Shown one piece after another: positions 25,982 through 35,198 of a stretch of DNA of 64,000 nucleotides (position 1 is its first letter; every line of letters begins with the position of its first letter). Both the position numbers and the translations under genes were made by a program. Source of the DNA: Paenibacillus harenae DSM 16969 (lineage in GTDB: Bacteria; Bacillota; Bacilli; Paenibacillales; Paenibacillaceae); assembly GCF_000422465.1 (NCBI RefSeq), contig NZ_AULV01000014.1:206036-270035 (forward strand), written 5' to 3'. A model generated the notes under the pieces. That model was not told the origin of the DNA and did no database searches. It was given only the letters and a program-made list of their open reading frames with translations.

Positions 25982-28858
25982 TTATTTATCCCTCCCTATC
26001 GCCAGGATGATCGTCATCGTAATGCCGACCACCGTCAAGTAAACGCCCAGATCGAACAGCATCGCTGTGGCAAGCTCCGCATGCCCGAGAAGCGGCAGAT
26101 CGAAATAGCCGAACGAATGGCTGAGGAACGGAGCGCCGAAGAAGAAGGAACCCATTCCCGTGAGCACCGCTACAATGATGCCGACCGCCGTTAGCTTGCG
26201 GAAATCAATCGGAACGGCCTCGCGAATCGTCTTCATGCCGAATGCCATCGTCAGCAGCACGAAAGCGGCGGCCGTCATAAGCCCCCCGATGAAGCCCCCG
26301 CCCGGTTCATTGTGGCCCGAGAAGAACAAATACAGCGAGAACGTCAGGATGATGAAGATAACGGCCTTGGAGATCGTCTGCAGAATGACGTCGTTGCTCC
26401 GAACCGCATGAATCCGATGCCCGCTATCCTTGACCGTATGAACCAGGCCTTTCCCCGCTTCATCCGATTCCAGCTTCAGCTTAATTAACGCATAGATACC
26501 GTACGATGCGATGCCGAGCACTACGATTTCCAGAAGCGTATCAAAGCCCCGGAAGTCAACGAGTATGACATTTACGACGTTTTTGCCCCCGGCCAGCTTG
26601 TAGCTTTCCTTCAGGAAATAATCCGATATCGACTCGAATGACCGGCTGCTGCTTGCGCTTAGGGCAATCAACGTCATGACTGCGCCTACCCCTACGGATA
26701 TGATAAAGTTCGACAGCTTGAAGCGCAGCTTCGTCAGCTCCCTCTTCCATTTAGGCAGATGGTAGAAGCAGAGCAGGAACAGCATGACGGATACCGTCTC
26801 CACGATCATTTGGGTTAACGCCAAATCCGGAGCGCGGAAGATTACGAAGAATAACGTCACCATATAACCCGCTGCGCCTGTCAGGATAATCGCCATGAGC
26901 CGCGTACGCGCGAACGGTACGGCAATGACGGATACGACGAGCACAAAAATAATAACCGCTTCATACAGCGACATCGGCGCGTACCCGGACATATCGAACC
27001 GGATATTCGCCGAGCCCCCCATCGTAACCGCAACGGCAACGATTAGAAAAGCGAAGATATAGATCAAATAGTGCCGGATCGAGCCTGTCATATAACGGCC
27101 GGTTAGCCGCCAAGCGCTTCGATCAAGCGCTTTAAGGCCGCCGTCATAGGTTTTATTTAACGAAACGCCGCTAAAGAGCGGCTGATTGATTATCTTTAAT
27201 CGAGGATGGAGCTTAAATAAAATGATGCCCGCAGCGACTACGCCTATCGTCATATAAATTTCGGTTGTCCATCCGTGCCAGAATTCAATGGATACATGAA
27301 AACGCGCCCCTTCTGCGAGCATAACCGGATGAATGGCAGCCATAGCGGGTTCAATCAACGAATATGACAACAGATTCGGGAATAAGCCGAATACAACGGC
27401 AAGCGATGCAAGCACGACCGGCGGCAGCAGCATGCCGAGCGGCGCTTCATGCGGCTGTTTATCCAACTGCTCGAATTGCTTCTTACCCGTAAACGTCCGG
27501 AATAACAGAAGCATGCTGTATACGAACGTGAAGATGCTGGCGATCCAGGCAATAACCGGGAAGAATGCGCCCCAGAACTGCATATTCCATACATTCAGCT
27601 CCATGATATTCAGTACCGCGGTGAAGAACATCTCCTTGCTCAGGAAACCGTTAAACGGCGGGAGTCCCGCCATCGCGAAGGTTCCGATCAGGGCAGCTGA
27701 GAACGTGACCGGCATGACGGTCATCAGACCGCCGAGTCTGCGTATATCTCTCGTCCCGGTCTCGTGATCGACGATTCCGGCAACCATAAACAATGCGCCT
27801 TTAAAGACAGCATGATTCATGAGATGGAAGATGGCCGCCGTCGTTGCTTTCACATAAAACAAGGAATCGCTTGTGCCCGAATAGACCGCCGCCGCCGAGC
27901 CGAGACCGAGCAAGCACATGATCAAACCCAATTGGCTGACGGTCGAGAAGGCGAGCATGGATTTCAAATCCGTCTGCTTGAGCGCCCGGTAAGAGCCGTA
28001 CAGCAGCGTAACGATCCCCGCAGCGGAGACGAGCCAGAACCAAGACGGCTCTCCGGCGAATACGGGACTGAATCTGGCGACCAAGTAAAGCCCGGCCTTT
28101 ACCATGGTAGCCGAGTGCAAATAGGCGCTGACCGGCGTCGGCGCTTCCATCGCGTCCGGCAGCCAAATATGGAAAGGAAATTGCGCCGACTTCGTGAATG
28201 CACCCAGCAGAATCAGCAGCATCGCCGGTACAAATAAGCCGTGGCTCTCAATCAGATCCGCACTGCCGATGATTTCACGCAGGCTGAATGTTCCCGTCAT
28301 GAGGTACAGCAGAATGAATCCGCTGAGCATGGCTAATCCGCCAAATACGGTAATGAGCAGCGATTTTAATGCGCCGTAACGCGATTTGTCCCTTTGATGC
28401 CAGAAAGCGATCAGAAGGAAGGACGACAGGCTTGTCAGTTCCCAGAACCCGTACAGGACGATTAGATTGTCGGATAACACGACTCCGAGCATCGCTCCCA
28501 TGAAGAGCAGCAAATAAACATAGAAATGGCCGATAGCTTCTTTTCTTTTATTCAAATAATAGATCGAATACAAAATGACTAAAGCGCCTATTCCCGTAAT
28601 GAGCAGCGAGAACAGTAACCCCAGCCCGTCGAGATGGACGGTAAAATCTACGCCTAAGGACGGGATCCAGGGCACGGTGGCAGTCAGCTTCTCCCCGGCT
28701 TGGATCTGCGGCAGCCTTCCCATTAAATAAATAAACAGAAATACGGGCACGGGCAGAACAAACCATCCGGTATGAATTAGCCGCGCATTCCGATACAGAA
28801 CCGGGCAGAGAGCCGCAGCGATAAAAGGCAAAATAATGACGATATGCAGCAAAGACAC
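25982..28858 (-). CDS. mrpA: Na+/H+ antiporter subunit A fused to subunit B (MrpAB)
   Basis: 958 residues from a GTG at 28858, which has GAAGGAGG about 8 bases upstream; a longer ATG frame has no site. Residues about 1-800 are MrpA: NuoL-like antiporter core with the Glu in YGFWELTSLSSFLLI and Lys in GAFTKSAQFPFHIWLPDAMEAPTPVSA, then the NuoJ-like part. From about 815 the chain continues as a complete MrpB domain (SGHNEPGGGFIGGL...). In Bacillus subtilis A and B are separate genes, and no separate mrpB exists here. The operon order is therefore AB-C-D-E-F-G. The complex exchanges Na+ for H+ for pH and salt tolerance. Confidence 0.95.
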   Translation of the reverse strand: MSLLHIVIILPFIAAALCPVLYRNARLIHTGWFVLPVPVFLFIYLMGRLPQIQAGEKLTATVPWIPSLGVDFTVHLDGLGLLFSLLITGIGALVILYSIYYLNKRKEAIGHFYVYLLLFMGAMLGVVLSDNLIVLYGFWELTSLSSFLLIAFWHQRDKSRYGALKSLLITVFGGLAMLSGFILLYLMTGTFSLREIIGSADLIESHGLFVPAMLLILLGAFTKSAQFPFHIWLPDAMEAPTPVSAYLHSATMVKAGLYLVARFSPVFAGEPSWFWLVSAAGIVTLLYGSYRALKQTDLKSMLAFSTVSQLGLIMCLLGLGSAAAVYSGTSDSLFYVKATTAAIFHLMNHAVFKGALFMVAGIVDHETGTRDIRRLGGLMTVMPVTFSAALIGTFAMAGLPPFNGFLSKEMFFTAVLNIMELNVWNMQFWGAFFPVIAWIASIFTFVYSMLLLFRTFTGKKQFEQLDKQPHEAPLGMLLPPVVLASLAVVFGLFPNLLSYSLIEPAMAAIHPVMLAEGARFHVSIEFWHGWTTEIYMTIGVVAAGIILFKLHPRLKIINQPLFSGVSLNKTYDGGLKALDRSAWRLTGRYMTGSIRHYLIYIFAFLIVAVAVTMGGSANIRFDMSGYAPMSLYEAVIIFVLVVSVIAVPFARTRLMAIILTGAAGYMVTLFFVIFRAPDLALTQMIVETVSVMLFLLCFYHLPKWKRELTKLRFKLSNFIISVGVGAVMTLIALSASSSRSFESISDYFLKESYKLAGGKNVVNVILVDFRGFDTLLEIVVLGIASYGIYALIKLKLESDEAGKGLVHTVKDSGHRIHAVRSNDVILQTISKAVIFIILTFSLYLFFSGHNEPGGGFIGGLMTAAAFVLLTMAFGMKTIREAVPIDFRKLTAVGIIVAVLTGMGSFFFGAPFLSHSFGYFDLPLLGHAELATAMLFDLGVYLTVVGITMTIILAIGRDK

Positions 28859-28954
28859 CTTTCTTCCTCCTTCATTCCATATGCTGTACCTAATCAGCAT
28901 TGCCATTTTCAACTAAAAGTAAGTGATTTCATGCAAGTTAACCTAAAAAAACAC

Positions 28955-28980
28955 AAAAAGAGCCCGCTGTTGGCAGGCTC
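28955..28980 (-). terminator. Terminator for leftward transcripts from about 29.6 kb
   Basis: GAGCC/GGCTC stem with an inner GC/GC pair and loop, followed leftward by TTTTTGTG. It lies upstream of the mrp operon and would isolate it from the 29340-29639 gene. Confidence 0.65.
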
Positions 28981-29131
28981 CTCCGATAAAAAAATGATTT
29001 AGTTTTCATATCTTTTCCCAAGTACATAGTATATCGTTCTGAGTCATTGTTGTCAAAAGAAATCGGTTTATTCCGGAGAAAGAATGAAATGTCTTTCTAT
29101 AGGGGATTACTCTAATAAAGGAGTGATTCCG

Positions 29132-29362
29132 GTGCCAATCAAAAAAATCATCGTCTGTGCCAGCTTGTTTCTTCTCATGATGGTCATAGGAGGAATATTA
29201 AACAATCGCATAACGAATCAACAAATGACAAGCGGTTTATACTCATCATCAAATCCGAGCATTGTCATATACTCCTCCTACCCGTCTAACTCTGCCAATA
29301 ACCGCCTTTTTCCCTTCATGCCAAGAGAATATGTGCGTATTATTCATCGGACAGCTGATTAA
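29132..29362 (+). CDS. Hypothetical single-pass membrane protein
   Basis: 76 residues from a GTG at 29132, preceded by AAGGAG with 8-base spacing. One hydrophobic helix (about 5-22, IIVCASLFLLMMVIGGI) is followed by a Ser/Asn/Tyr-rich polar tail without recognised domain. Its last 23 bases overlap the 3' end of the convergent gene at 29340. The good ribosome binding site is the main support; the product is otherwise unplaced. Confidence 0.5.
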   Translation: MPIKKIIVCASLFLLMMVIGGILNNRITNQQMTSGLYSSSNPSIVIYSSYPSNSANNRLFPFMPREYVRIIHRTAD

Positions 29363-29639
29363 CAAGCTGCTTATAGGCTTCAATGAACGGGGCTGGATGC
29401 TTGCCCACGGTATAAGAGAACAATCCTTGCTTCGTGTGCAAATAGAGTAAGCCCTCTCCGCTTCCCCCCAATGGCCGGTAGGAGATATCAAAAACCTCGC
29501 CAATCGGAAATTCCCTGTAACGCGTGACAAGTTTATCCTCATACAAATGCATCAACCGGTCTTGTACCACGGTCTTCTGCTCTAATCCGGTTATTTCCCG
29601 CTCTACCTTGTAATAAGACTGAACCGCGATCCAATTCAT
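29340..29639 (-). CDS. Hypothetical small protein, PH-like fold possible
   Basis: 99 residues. The ATG at 29639 follows GGGAGGGG at good spacing. The sequence alternates short beta-like stretches (VVQDRLMHLYEDKLVTRYREFPIGEVFDISYR...GLLYLHTKQGLFSYTVG) and ends in an amphipathic helix (APFIEAYKQLVNQL), which is the layout of bacterial PH-like domains. That assignment is pattern-based only. No signal peptide. It is divergent from the TetR gene at 29768. Confidence 0.65.
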   Translation of the reverse strand: MNWIAVQSYYKVEREITGLEQKTVVQDRLMHLYEDKLVTRYREFPIGEVFDISYRPLGGSGEGLLYLHTKQGLFSYTVGKHPAPFIEAYKQLVNQLSDE

Positions 29640-29688
29640 TTCCGCCCCTCCCTTCATCATCCTTCTATTTTAGCAAATGGATTTCCTC

Positions 29689-29743
29689 TTGACACACAGG
29701 CTTGTCATCTAGCATTATGAATATAAAATAAAATCATTCATAA
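29689..29743 (+). promoter_or_regulatory. Promoter and likely TetR operator for the ABC cluster
   Basis: TTGACA (29689-29694) and CATTAT (29713-29718) with 18-base spacing form a reasonable promoter. Overlapping its downstream edge is an inverted repeat TTATGAAT (29715-29722) and ATTCATAA (29736-29743). Placement between promoter and TetR start fits autorepression. Confidence 0.5.
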
Positions 29744-29767
29744 GATCACAAAAAAGGAAAATACACG

Positions 29768-30388
29768 ATGCCAAAAAAATTTAATGAGCAAGAAAAAGAA
29801 TGGATACGGCACAAGCTGCTTGAGGAAGGCAAACGGAATTTTGAAGCGGCCGGCCTTCGAAAAACAAGCGTCGAGGATTTGACCAAAGTCGCCGGAATCG
29901 CGCAGGGTTCCTTTTATTCGTTTTTTGAATCAAAGGAAGTATTGTTCTATACGCTCCTGCTGGATGAGGAATCTCGAATCCGCAAGCAACTTCTTGAGTC
30001 TTACCTTTCGGACGAAGGCATGACGAAAGAAAGGATTAAGTCATTCATGCTGGACGCATTCCGCCTCATAAGCGAGAGTCCCCTCATGAAGCAAATTTAT
30101 CTCGCGGGCGATTTCGAACAGCTTGTTCGCAAGCTTCCGCAGGAGCTGCTGGAGCGTAATTTCACCGAGGATCAGGATGCGTTAATGCCCGTTATCCGAA
30201 AATGGCAATCCTCCGGCTTTTTAAGCGGTACGCGTCCGGAGTTGATCGTCAGCATGCTGCGCTCGCTCGTTCTTTTATCCTTGCACAAGAAAGAGATCGG
30301 CGAGGCTATTTTTGATGACACGATTACACTCATGGTCGATCTTATTGCCGAAGGGATGTATGCCTACCATGAATCAGGCAGTGAGTAA
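29768..30388 (+). CDS. TetR/AcrR family regulator of the adjacent ABC transporter
   Basis: 206 residues. N-terminal helix-turn-helix (about 25-50: TSVEDLTKVAGIAQGSFYSFF), then an all-helical effector domain. AAGGA lies about 9 bases before the ATG. The downstream ATPase gene starts inside its 3' end, so the regulator and transporter form one transcription unit. It probably represses this operon until a transported compound is present; the ligand is unknown. Confidence 0.9.
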   Translation: MPKKFNEQEKEWIRHKLLEEGKRNFEAAGLRKTSVEDLTKVAGIAQGSFYSFFESKEVLFYTLLLDEESRIRKQLLESYLSDEGMTKERIKSFMLDAFRLISESPLMKQIYLAGDFEQLVRKLPQELLERNFTEDQDALMPVIRKWQSSGFLSGTRPELIVSMLRSLVLLSLHKKEIGEAIFDDTITLMVDLIAEGMYAYHESGSE

Positions 30389-31259
30389 CCCCGTGATTGA
30401 CCCTGTGATTGAAGTTGACCGTTTGCAATTTTCTTATCCGGGAACCGGCAGCCGCATTTTGCATGGCATTAGCTTTACCATCGCCCGCGGCGATATATTC
30501 GGCTTTCTCGGTCCTTCAGGTGCGGGAAAGAGCACAACGCAGAAAGTTCTAATCGGCGTGTTGAAAGGCTACGATGGCCGCGTAAAGGTGTTGGGCGAAG
30601 AAATCCGGGACACCCGTTCCGGCTACTACGAGCGTATTGGAGTCGCTTTCGAGTTTCCCAATTTCTACAGTAAGCTTTCCGTGCTTGAAAATTTGAAGCT
30701 CTTCCGTTCGTTGTATACCGGGGAGACGGAAGAACCGATAAAGCTGCTGGAACAGGTAGGTCTTGCCGATGCCGCTCATTTGAAGGTGTCGGAGCTGTCA
30801 AAGGGGATGAAAATGAGGTTGAATTTTTGCCGCGCCCTGCTCCATCGTCCCGCGGTGCTGTTTCTTGACGAGCCTACTTCGGGTCTTGATCCCGTTAACG
30901 CGAAGATCATGAAGGATCTTATTCTGGAACGCAAGGCTGCCGGGACGACGATCGTCATTACGACGCATAATATGCATGCCGCCGAGGAGCTGTGCGACCG
31001 GGTTGCTTTTATCGTGGACGGACAAATCAAGCTGATTGATTCGCCAAGGGAGCTGAAGCTGAGACAAGGCGAGAGTAAAGTCCGGGTAGAATTTATGGAA
31101 GGCGAGATCCGTAAATCCGAGGATTTTCCGATTGATGATTTAGCTCAAAATGAACGTTTTTTGCAGGTGATTGGCCGGCATAAAATCGAAACCATTCATT
31201 CGCTCGAAGCCTCTTTGGAACAAATTTTTATTGACGTGACTGGAAGAACCTTGACATGA
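30360..31259 (+). CDS. ABC transporter ATP-binding protein
   Basis: About 299 residues. Walker A GPSGAGKST (about 52-60), a Q-loop region, signature motif degenerate as LSKGM, Walker B VLFLDEPTSGLD and the switch His in TTHNMH are all present, so it should hydrolyse ATP. It resembles ATPases of ABC-2 type exporters. The ATG at 30360 or 30369 is possible; neither has ideal spacing from AAGGG. It overlaps the TetR gene and overlaps the first permease by 4 bases, indicating a tight operon. Confidence 0.92.
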   Translation: MPTMNQAVSNPVIDPVIEVDRLQFSYPGTGSRILHGISFTIARGDIFGFLGPSGAGKSTTQKVLIGVLKGYDGRVKVLGEEIRDTRSGYYERIGVAFEFPNFYSKLSVLENLKLFRSLYTGETEEPIKLLEQVGLADAAHLKVSELSKGMKMRLNFCRALLHRPAVLFLDEPTSGLDPVNAKIMKDLILERKAAGTTIVITTHNMHAAEELCDRVAFIVDGQIKLIDSPRELKLRQGESKVRVEFMEGEIRKSEDFPIDDLAQNERFLQVIGRHKIETIHSLEASLEQIFIDVTGRTLT

Positions 31260-31966
31260 GGCTATTCATGATGATTTTGAACGATATCCGATTCCAGTGG
31301 CGCCATCGTTTTTATTTCGTCTATTTGCTTGTCTGCTCCCTTTATTTACTTCTGCTCCATTTCATTCCGTCCGAATATAAGGAAACGGTTGCCGTGCTGC
31401 TCACCTTCTCCGACCCGAGCGCGCTTGGATTGATTTTTGCAGGAGGGATATTATTGCTGGAGAAGGATCAGGGCATTCAGGACTGCTTGTTCGTCACACC
31501 GCTCCGGTTAAGGGAATACTTGCTCGCTAAAGCGATCTCCCTATCCCTGCTCTCTATTCTTGCAGCTTGGATGATTCACGGATTTTCATTAGGCATGCCT
31601 CTATCTCCTATCCGGTTTACGGTCGGCGTCATGCTCACCTCCAGCCTGTTCACATTGCTTTCCATCGGGATTGTTGTGCGTACTCAGACGGTAAACGGGT
31701 TTATTCTTCTCTCACAGCTATTTTCATTTCCGTTTGCCTTGCCCCTGCTTCATTTATTCGATATCGGCTCTCGCGCTTTATTTGTTTTCTTTCCGACATA
31801 CGGTTCCCTGCTTCTGATCGGCACCATTAACCGGCCCGTCTCCTCGATGGAAACGATCTATGCAGTCGGGATAATGATGATAGGCAATACCATTGCCTTC
31901 TTATGGGCGAAGCATTCCTTCCAGCAGCGAGTATTACTAGGCATAACGAAAGGAAAGAGCACGTGA
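31256..31966 (+). CDS. ABC transporter permease, first subunit
   Basis: 236 residues with six predicted hydrophobic helices, beginning with a short amphipathic MRLFMMILNDIRFQWRHR segment common in ABC-2 permeases. No substrate-defining motif is seen. The ATG overlaps the ATPase stop (ATGA), and its stop overlaps the next ATG by one base. With its neighbour it likely forms a heterodimeric membrane channel. Confidence 0.82.
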   Translation: MRLFMMILNDIRFQWRHRFYFVYLLVCSLYLLLLHFIPSEYKETVAVLLTFSDPSALGLIFAGGILLLEKDQGIQDCLFVTPLRLREYLLAKAISLSLLSILAAWMIHGFSLGMPLSPIRFTVGVMLTSSLFTLLSIGIVVRTQTVNGFILLSQLFSFPFALPLLHLFDIGSRALFVFFPTYGSLLLIGTINRPVSSMETIYAVGIMMIGNTIAFLWAKHSFQQRVLLGITKGKST

Positions 31967-32691
31967 TGATACGGTATCGAACACTAGTATTAAACGACCT
32001 CAGGCAAATTAGGATGGACCCGTTGCTGATGGCCAGTCTGTTGGGGCCGCTCGCTGTTATCGCGGTTACGCGTTTCGGCTTTATACCGCTTTCCGATTGG
32101 ATCGAACGGCAGTACGGCTTTGCCCTTGCTCCCTATTCGGGTTTCGCGGCAACCTTCCTGCTGCTCACCATTCCGCTCCTGCCGGGAACGATGACCGGGC
32201 TGCTTATGCTGGATGAACGCGATGAGAATATCATGAGTTATTATTCGGTTACTCCGCTTACCCGCCGCGGGTATTCAGTTTACCGCTTATTTCTTCCCAC
32301 TCTCTTGTCCGTTCTGCTAAGCGCGGCATTCGTTTTATTCTCTGGGATAACGGAATCCCGCTCCGAAAATATATACGCCCTGACGCTTCTCGCACTGGAG
32401 GCCCCCTGCATCGCTCTCTTTCTGGCTGCGTTCGCCAGCAACAAAGTTGAAGGACTGGCCCTATCCAAAATAAGCGGGCTGCTCTTTGCAGGCCCTGTTG
32501 TCGCTGCCTTTATACCTGAGCCATGGCAGTATGCGGGGATGTGGATCCCTACATTTTGGCCTGCCAAGTGCTACTTGCTTGGGGTGAACCAGGAGCCGCT
32601 TGCCGCTCTCGGCGTGTTTGGAGTCGGATTAATCTTTCACCTCTTGTTATTAACGGGACTTAGCCGCGCCTTCTTAAAGCGTATCGATTAA
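31966..32691 (+). CDS. ABC transporter permease, second subunit
   Basis: 241 residues with six hydrophobic helices. The start at 31966 (MIRYRTLVLNDLRQIRMDP) is chosen for the one-base TGATG overlap with the previous gene; a longer frame would run into that gene. The N-terminus resembles that of the first permease, as expected of paired ABC-2 subunits. The cluster ends here with a hairpin terminator. Substrate unknown. Confidence 0.82.
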   Translation: MIRYRTLVLNDLRQIRMDPLLMASLLGPLAVIAVTRFGFIPLSDWIERQYGFALAPYSGFAATFLLLTIPLLPGTMTGLLMLDERDENIMSYYSVTPLTRRGYSVYRLFLPTLLSVLLSAAFVLFSGITESRSENIYALTLLALEAPCIALFLAAFASNKVEGLALSKISGLLFAGPVVAAFIPEPWQYAGMWIPTFWPAKCYLLGVNQEPLAALGVFGVGLIFHLLLLTGLSRAFLKRID

Positions 32692-32711
32692 GACTGCGGA
32701 AAACAAGGAAA

Positions 32712-32734
32712 GCCTGCTGCAGCGGACAGCAGGC
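32712..32734. terminator. Bidirectional terminator between convergent ABC clusters
   Basis: Perfect 8-bp stem GCCTGCTG/CAGCAGGC with a 7-base loop, followed by TCTTTC rightward and TTTCC leftward. It separates the stops at 32691 and 32753. Confidence 0.7.
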
Positions 32735-32752
32735 TCTTTCGTAATCATCGAT

Positions 32753-33547
32753 CTATAGCGGCAAATCTCTGCGTTTAAATATATATACGGCTAACGCATA
32801 TAACAAGGAGCCGGCTAGGCCAAGACCGATTGCGTTCGGCCATATATCAGCCTCGCCTGCAGCTATTTCCGTTGGTTGAAACAACGTAAGCACGGTCAAA
32901 TAATCAAGCCATTCCAGATTTTCTGACATGTTCGAAAGCATTTGAAACAGGTAGAAAGCGGCGGACAAGCCTCCCGAGGCAACCAGCGACTGCTTGGCGT
33001 CATTGAATAAAGACGAGAACAGAAAAGCATATCCGCTAATGACGAAGAACAACAAAAATCCCATGATATTGATTTGGATAAACGCTGAACGATTAAAATC
33101 CGCATTTTCGATGAGAACCGGGACTGCCGCAATCCCCGCTAGCGTGGATACCAATACGAGCCCAAACAACCCTGCGATCAAGACAGAGGCTTGCGTTACC
33201 GCCACCTTGCTTCGTGAAACCGGAGTAGCGAGCAAGTAGGCCATTGAGCCGCGATCAACCAGACTGGCCATTAATTGATTTGCCGCAATGATGCATAGGA
33301 TGATCATAAAAAGGACGAAGGTAACTCCGTAAAATCCGGTTGCGATAAACCCTGTAAGCCCACTCATTCCTTCTCCCATTCCGAAAGCGTCGCGCATGGC
33401 CTCGGGCAGCATTTCGAACGGATCGGATTCCGCGCTTGACGAGAACATGCTAATGATGACAATTAAATAAAATAAAATGAGTGCCGTAAATATAGAAAAC
33501 AGCTTATAGGTTCGCAGCATGGTAGAAGCAAATAGCGCCTTATTCAT
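32753..33547 (-). CDS. ABC-2 type transporter permease
   Basis: 264 residues with six hydrophobic helices and a large first extracytoplasmic loop (FSSSAESDPFEMLPEAMRDAFGM). The motif LASLVDRGSMAYLLATPVSRSKV after helix 2 is typical of ABC-2 permeases exporting lipids, drugs or peptides. Start and the ATPase stop overlap by 4 bases. It probably works as a homodimer, since only one permease gene is present in this cluster. Confidence 0.87.
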   Translation of the reverse strand: MNKALFASTMLRTYKLFSIFTALILFYLIVIISMFSSSAESDPFEMLPEAMRDAFGMGEGMSGLTGFIATGFYGVTFVLFMIILCIIAANQLMASLVDRGSMAYLLATPVSRSKVAVTQASVLIAGLFGLVLVSTLAGIAAVPVLIENADFNRSAFIQINIMGFLLFFVISGYAFLFSSLFNDAKQSLVASGGLSAAFYLFQMLSNMSENLEWLDYLTVLTLFQPTEIAAGEADIWPNAIGLGLAGSLLYALAVYIFKRRDLPL

Positions 33548-34431
33548 CCCTCATTCACCTTCCGATCATAGTAATGCATGAAGATATCCTCCAGCTTCTG
33601 GGCATGTATATCCATATTCGTTACATTGCAGACGGATAATGTCCGAATAAAGTCGTCGTATTTCCCTTGCATAGCCACTTTAACTCTAAGACCGTCTTCC
33701 TGAATGATCTCCAGGTTCGACTCACGAAGAGAATCGATATCCCTTTTGGCGCCGAGCGTAAGATCGAATACTTTCCTCTGCATCGCTTGCAGCCGCTGAA
33801 CATCTTCAACGGCGACGATACGGCCGTCCTTGATGATTCCTGCGCGGTCGCAGGTGCGATTGATTTCATCAAAGCTGTGCGAAGACATGATGACCGTCTT
33901 CCCTTTCTCCTTCGCCTCGAGCACAAGCTGGATGAACAGGTTCTGCATGAGCGGATCAAGCCCGGATGTCGGTTCATCGAGGATGAGCACGGCCGGGTCA
34001 TGCATAAAAGCAGCTACGATCCCGACCTTCTGCTTCATCCCTTTCGACATTTTACGGATTGGCGTACCGGCATCGAATTGCAGCCTTTCGATAAGGCGGT
34101 CGCTCATCCCATTGTCCTTTATCCTCCGCATGCCCGCGATCAGGTTCAAGAACTGGAGTCCATTCATCCCTTCCGGAAACGCGATTTCTCCGGGCAAATA
34201 ACCGACATTGCGCTGTATATCGGCACTATTCTTCCAGCAGTCGATGCCATTGATCTTCGCATTGCCGCTATGAGGCTTCATGAACCCCATTAAATGTCGG
34301 ATTGTGGTCGACTTCCCCGCTCCGTTCGGACCTAAGAAACCGAATACCTCGCCGCGCTTTACCTCGAAGGTCAAGCCAAAAATACCTCTGCCGTTCTTGA
34401 ACGTCTTCGTTAACCGGTTAAGTTGAATCAA
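33544..34431 (-). CDS. ABC transporter ATP-binding protein
   Basis: 295 residues from a TTG at 34431 with GAAGGAG 10 bases upstream. Walker A GPNGAGKST (about 35-43), signature MSKGMKQKVG, Walker B VLILDEPTSGLD and switch His (MSSHSF) are present. The C-terminal 70 residues form the extra domain seen in CcmA/NatA-like exporters. It is divergent from the TetR gene at 34578, with a perfect 10-bp inverted repeat between them, so TetR control is likely. Confidence 0.93.
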   Translation of the reverse strand: MIQLNRLTKTFKNGRGIFGLTFEVKRGEVFGFLGPNGAGKSTTIRHLMGFMKPHSGNAKINGIDCWKNSADIQRNVGYLPGEIAFPEGMNGLQFLNLIAGMRRIKDNGMSDRLIERLQFDAGTPIRKMSKGMKQKVGIVAAFMHDPAVLILDEPTSGLDPLMQNLFIQLVLEAKEKGKTVIMSSHSFDEINRTCDRAGIIKDGRIVAVEDVQRLQAMQRKVFDLTLGAKRDIDSLRESNLEIIQEDGLRVKVAMQGKYDDFIRTLSVCNVTNMDIHAQKLEDIFMHYYDRKVNEG

Positions 34432-34513
34432 CTTAGGTCAACTCCTTCATTTGTTTTGAATTATTTTTATTAATATCATTCATAATAAACATAACCGTTC
34501 TCGTTATCAATAG

Positions 34514-34547
34514 GTTTTGAATGTATTTTATTGTATTCATTCAAAAC
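34514..34547. promoter_or_regulatory. Perfect inverted repeat, probable TetR operator
   Basis: GTTTTGAATG (34514-34523) is perfectly repeated as CATTCAAAAC (34538-34547) with a 14-base spacer, in the divergent region between the ABC genes and the TetR gene. The shared GAAT/ATTC core resembles the repeat at 29715-29743. Confidence 0.55.
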
Positions 34548-34577
34548 ATACGGTATGCTTATATGGAGGTGAATGGA

Positions 34578-35192
34578 ATGGATGGTATGGAAGGTATGGA
34601 TGGATATCAACAGCGGACGGAAAAGAAGAAGCAAGCCATACGGCATGCCGCATTCGATTTGTTCGCCTTTTATGGTATAGAGAAGGTCAGTCTTGCGGAG
34701 ATTGCGAGAAAAGCTAATGTTTCTCCCGTAACAATCTATAATTACTTTGGAACGAAAGATGAGCTTGTCAAAACCGTACTGTCCTCCTTTTTGGAGGAAG
34801 CCTGGCAAAAGCATATTGAACTGATGAAGAGTGACCTTTCTTTTCCCGAGAAGATAAAGAAAATGATGTTCGACACCGAAGAATATATGCTGAAGTGGAA
34901 TAAGGATATCCTGGATCGTATGCTATCCAATGATCCGGAATGGAGAGCCGGAGTTGAAATCATTGTAGGGAAAGCGATGCCTGAAGTCATACGATTCGTT
35001 GAGCTTGGGAAGAAAGAGGGTTATATCGATGAGAATTTGTCCACGGAGACGATTCTAGTCTATTTCAACCTTCTTAAGGAGATCAAACTGACTTCTGCCT
35101 TTAAAGAGATTAGTACCGACGCCCGAAAGATGGAGGAATTGCAAAGGGTCTTTTTCTACGGCCTATTTAATCGGAATATCGATAAAGAATAA
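34578..35192 (+). CDS. TetR/AcrR family regulator
   Basis: 204 residues. The ATG at 34578 sits 8 bases after GGAGG; earlier in-frame ATGs overlap that site. The first residues are a Met/Asp/Gly repeat (MDGMEGMDGYQQ), then the helix-turn-helix (about 32-58: VSLAEIARKANVSPVTIYNYF) and a helical effector domain. It is divergent from the ABC ATPase/permease pair and is expected to control it. The ligand is not apparent. Confidence 0.9.
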   Translation: MDGMEGMDGYQQRTEKKKQAIRHAAFDLFAFYGIEKVSLAEIARKANVSPVTIYNYFGTKDELVKTVLSSFLEEAWQKHIELMKSDLSFPEKIKKMMFDTEEYMLKWNKDILDRMLSNDPEWRAGVEIIVGKAMPEVIRFVELGKKEGYIDENLSTETILVYFNLLKEIKLTSAFKEISTDARKMEELQRVFFYGLFNRNIDKE

Positions 35193-35198
35193 TTGCTT

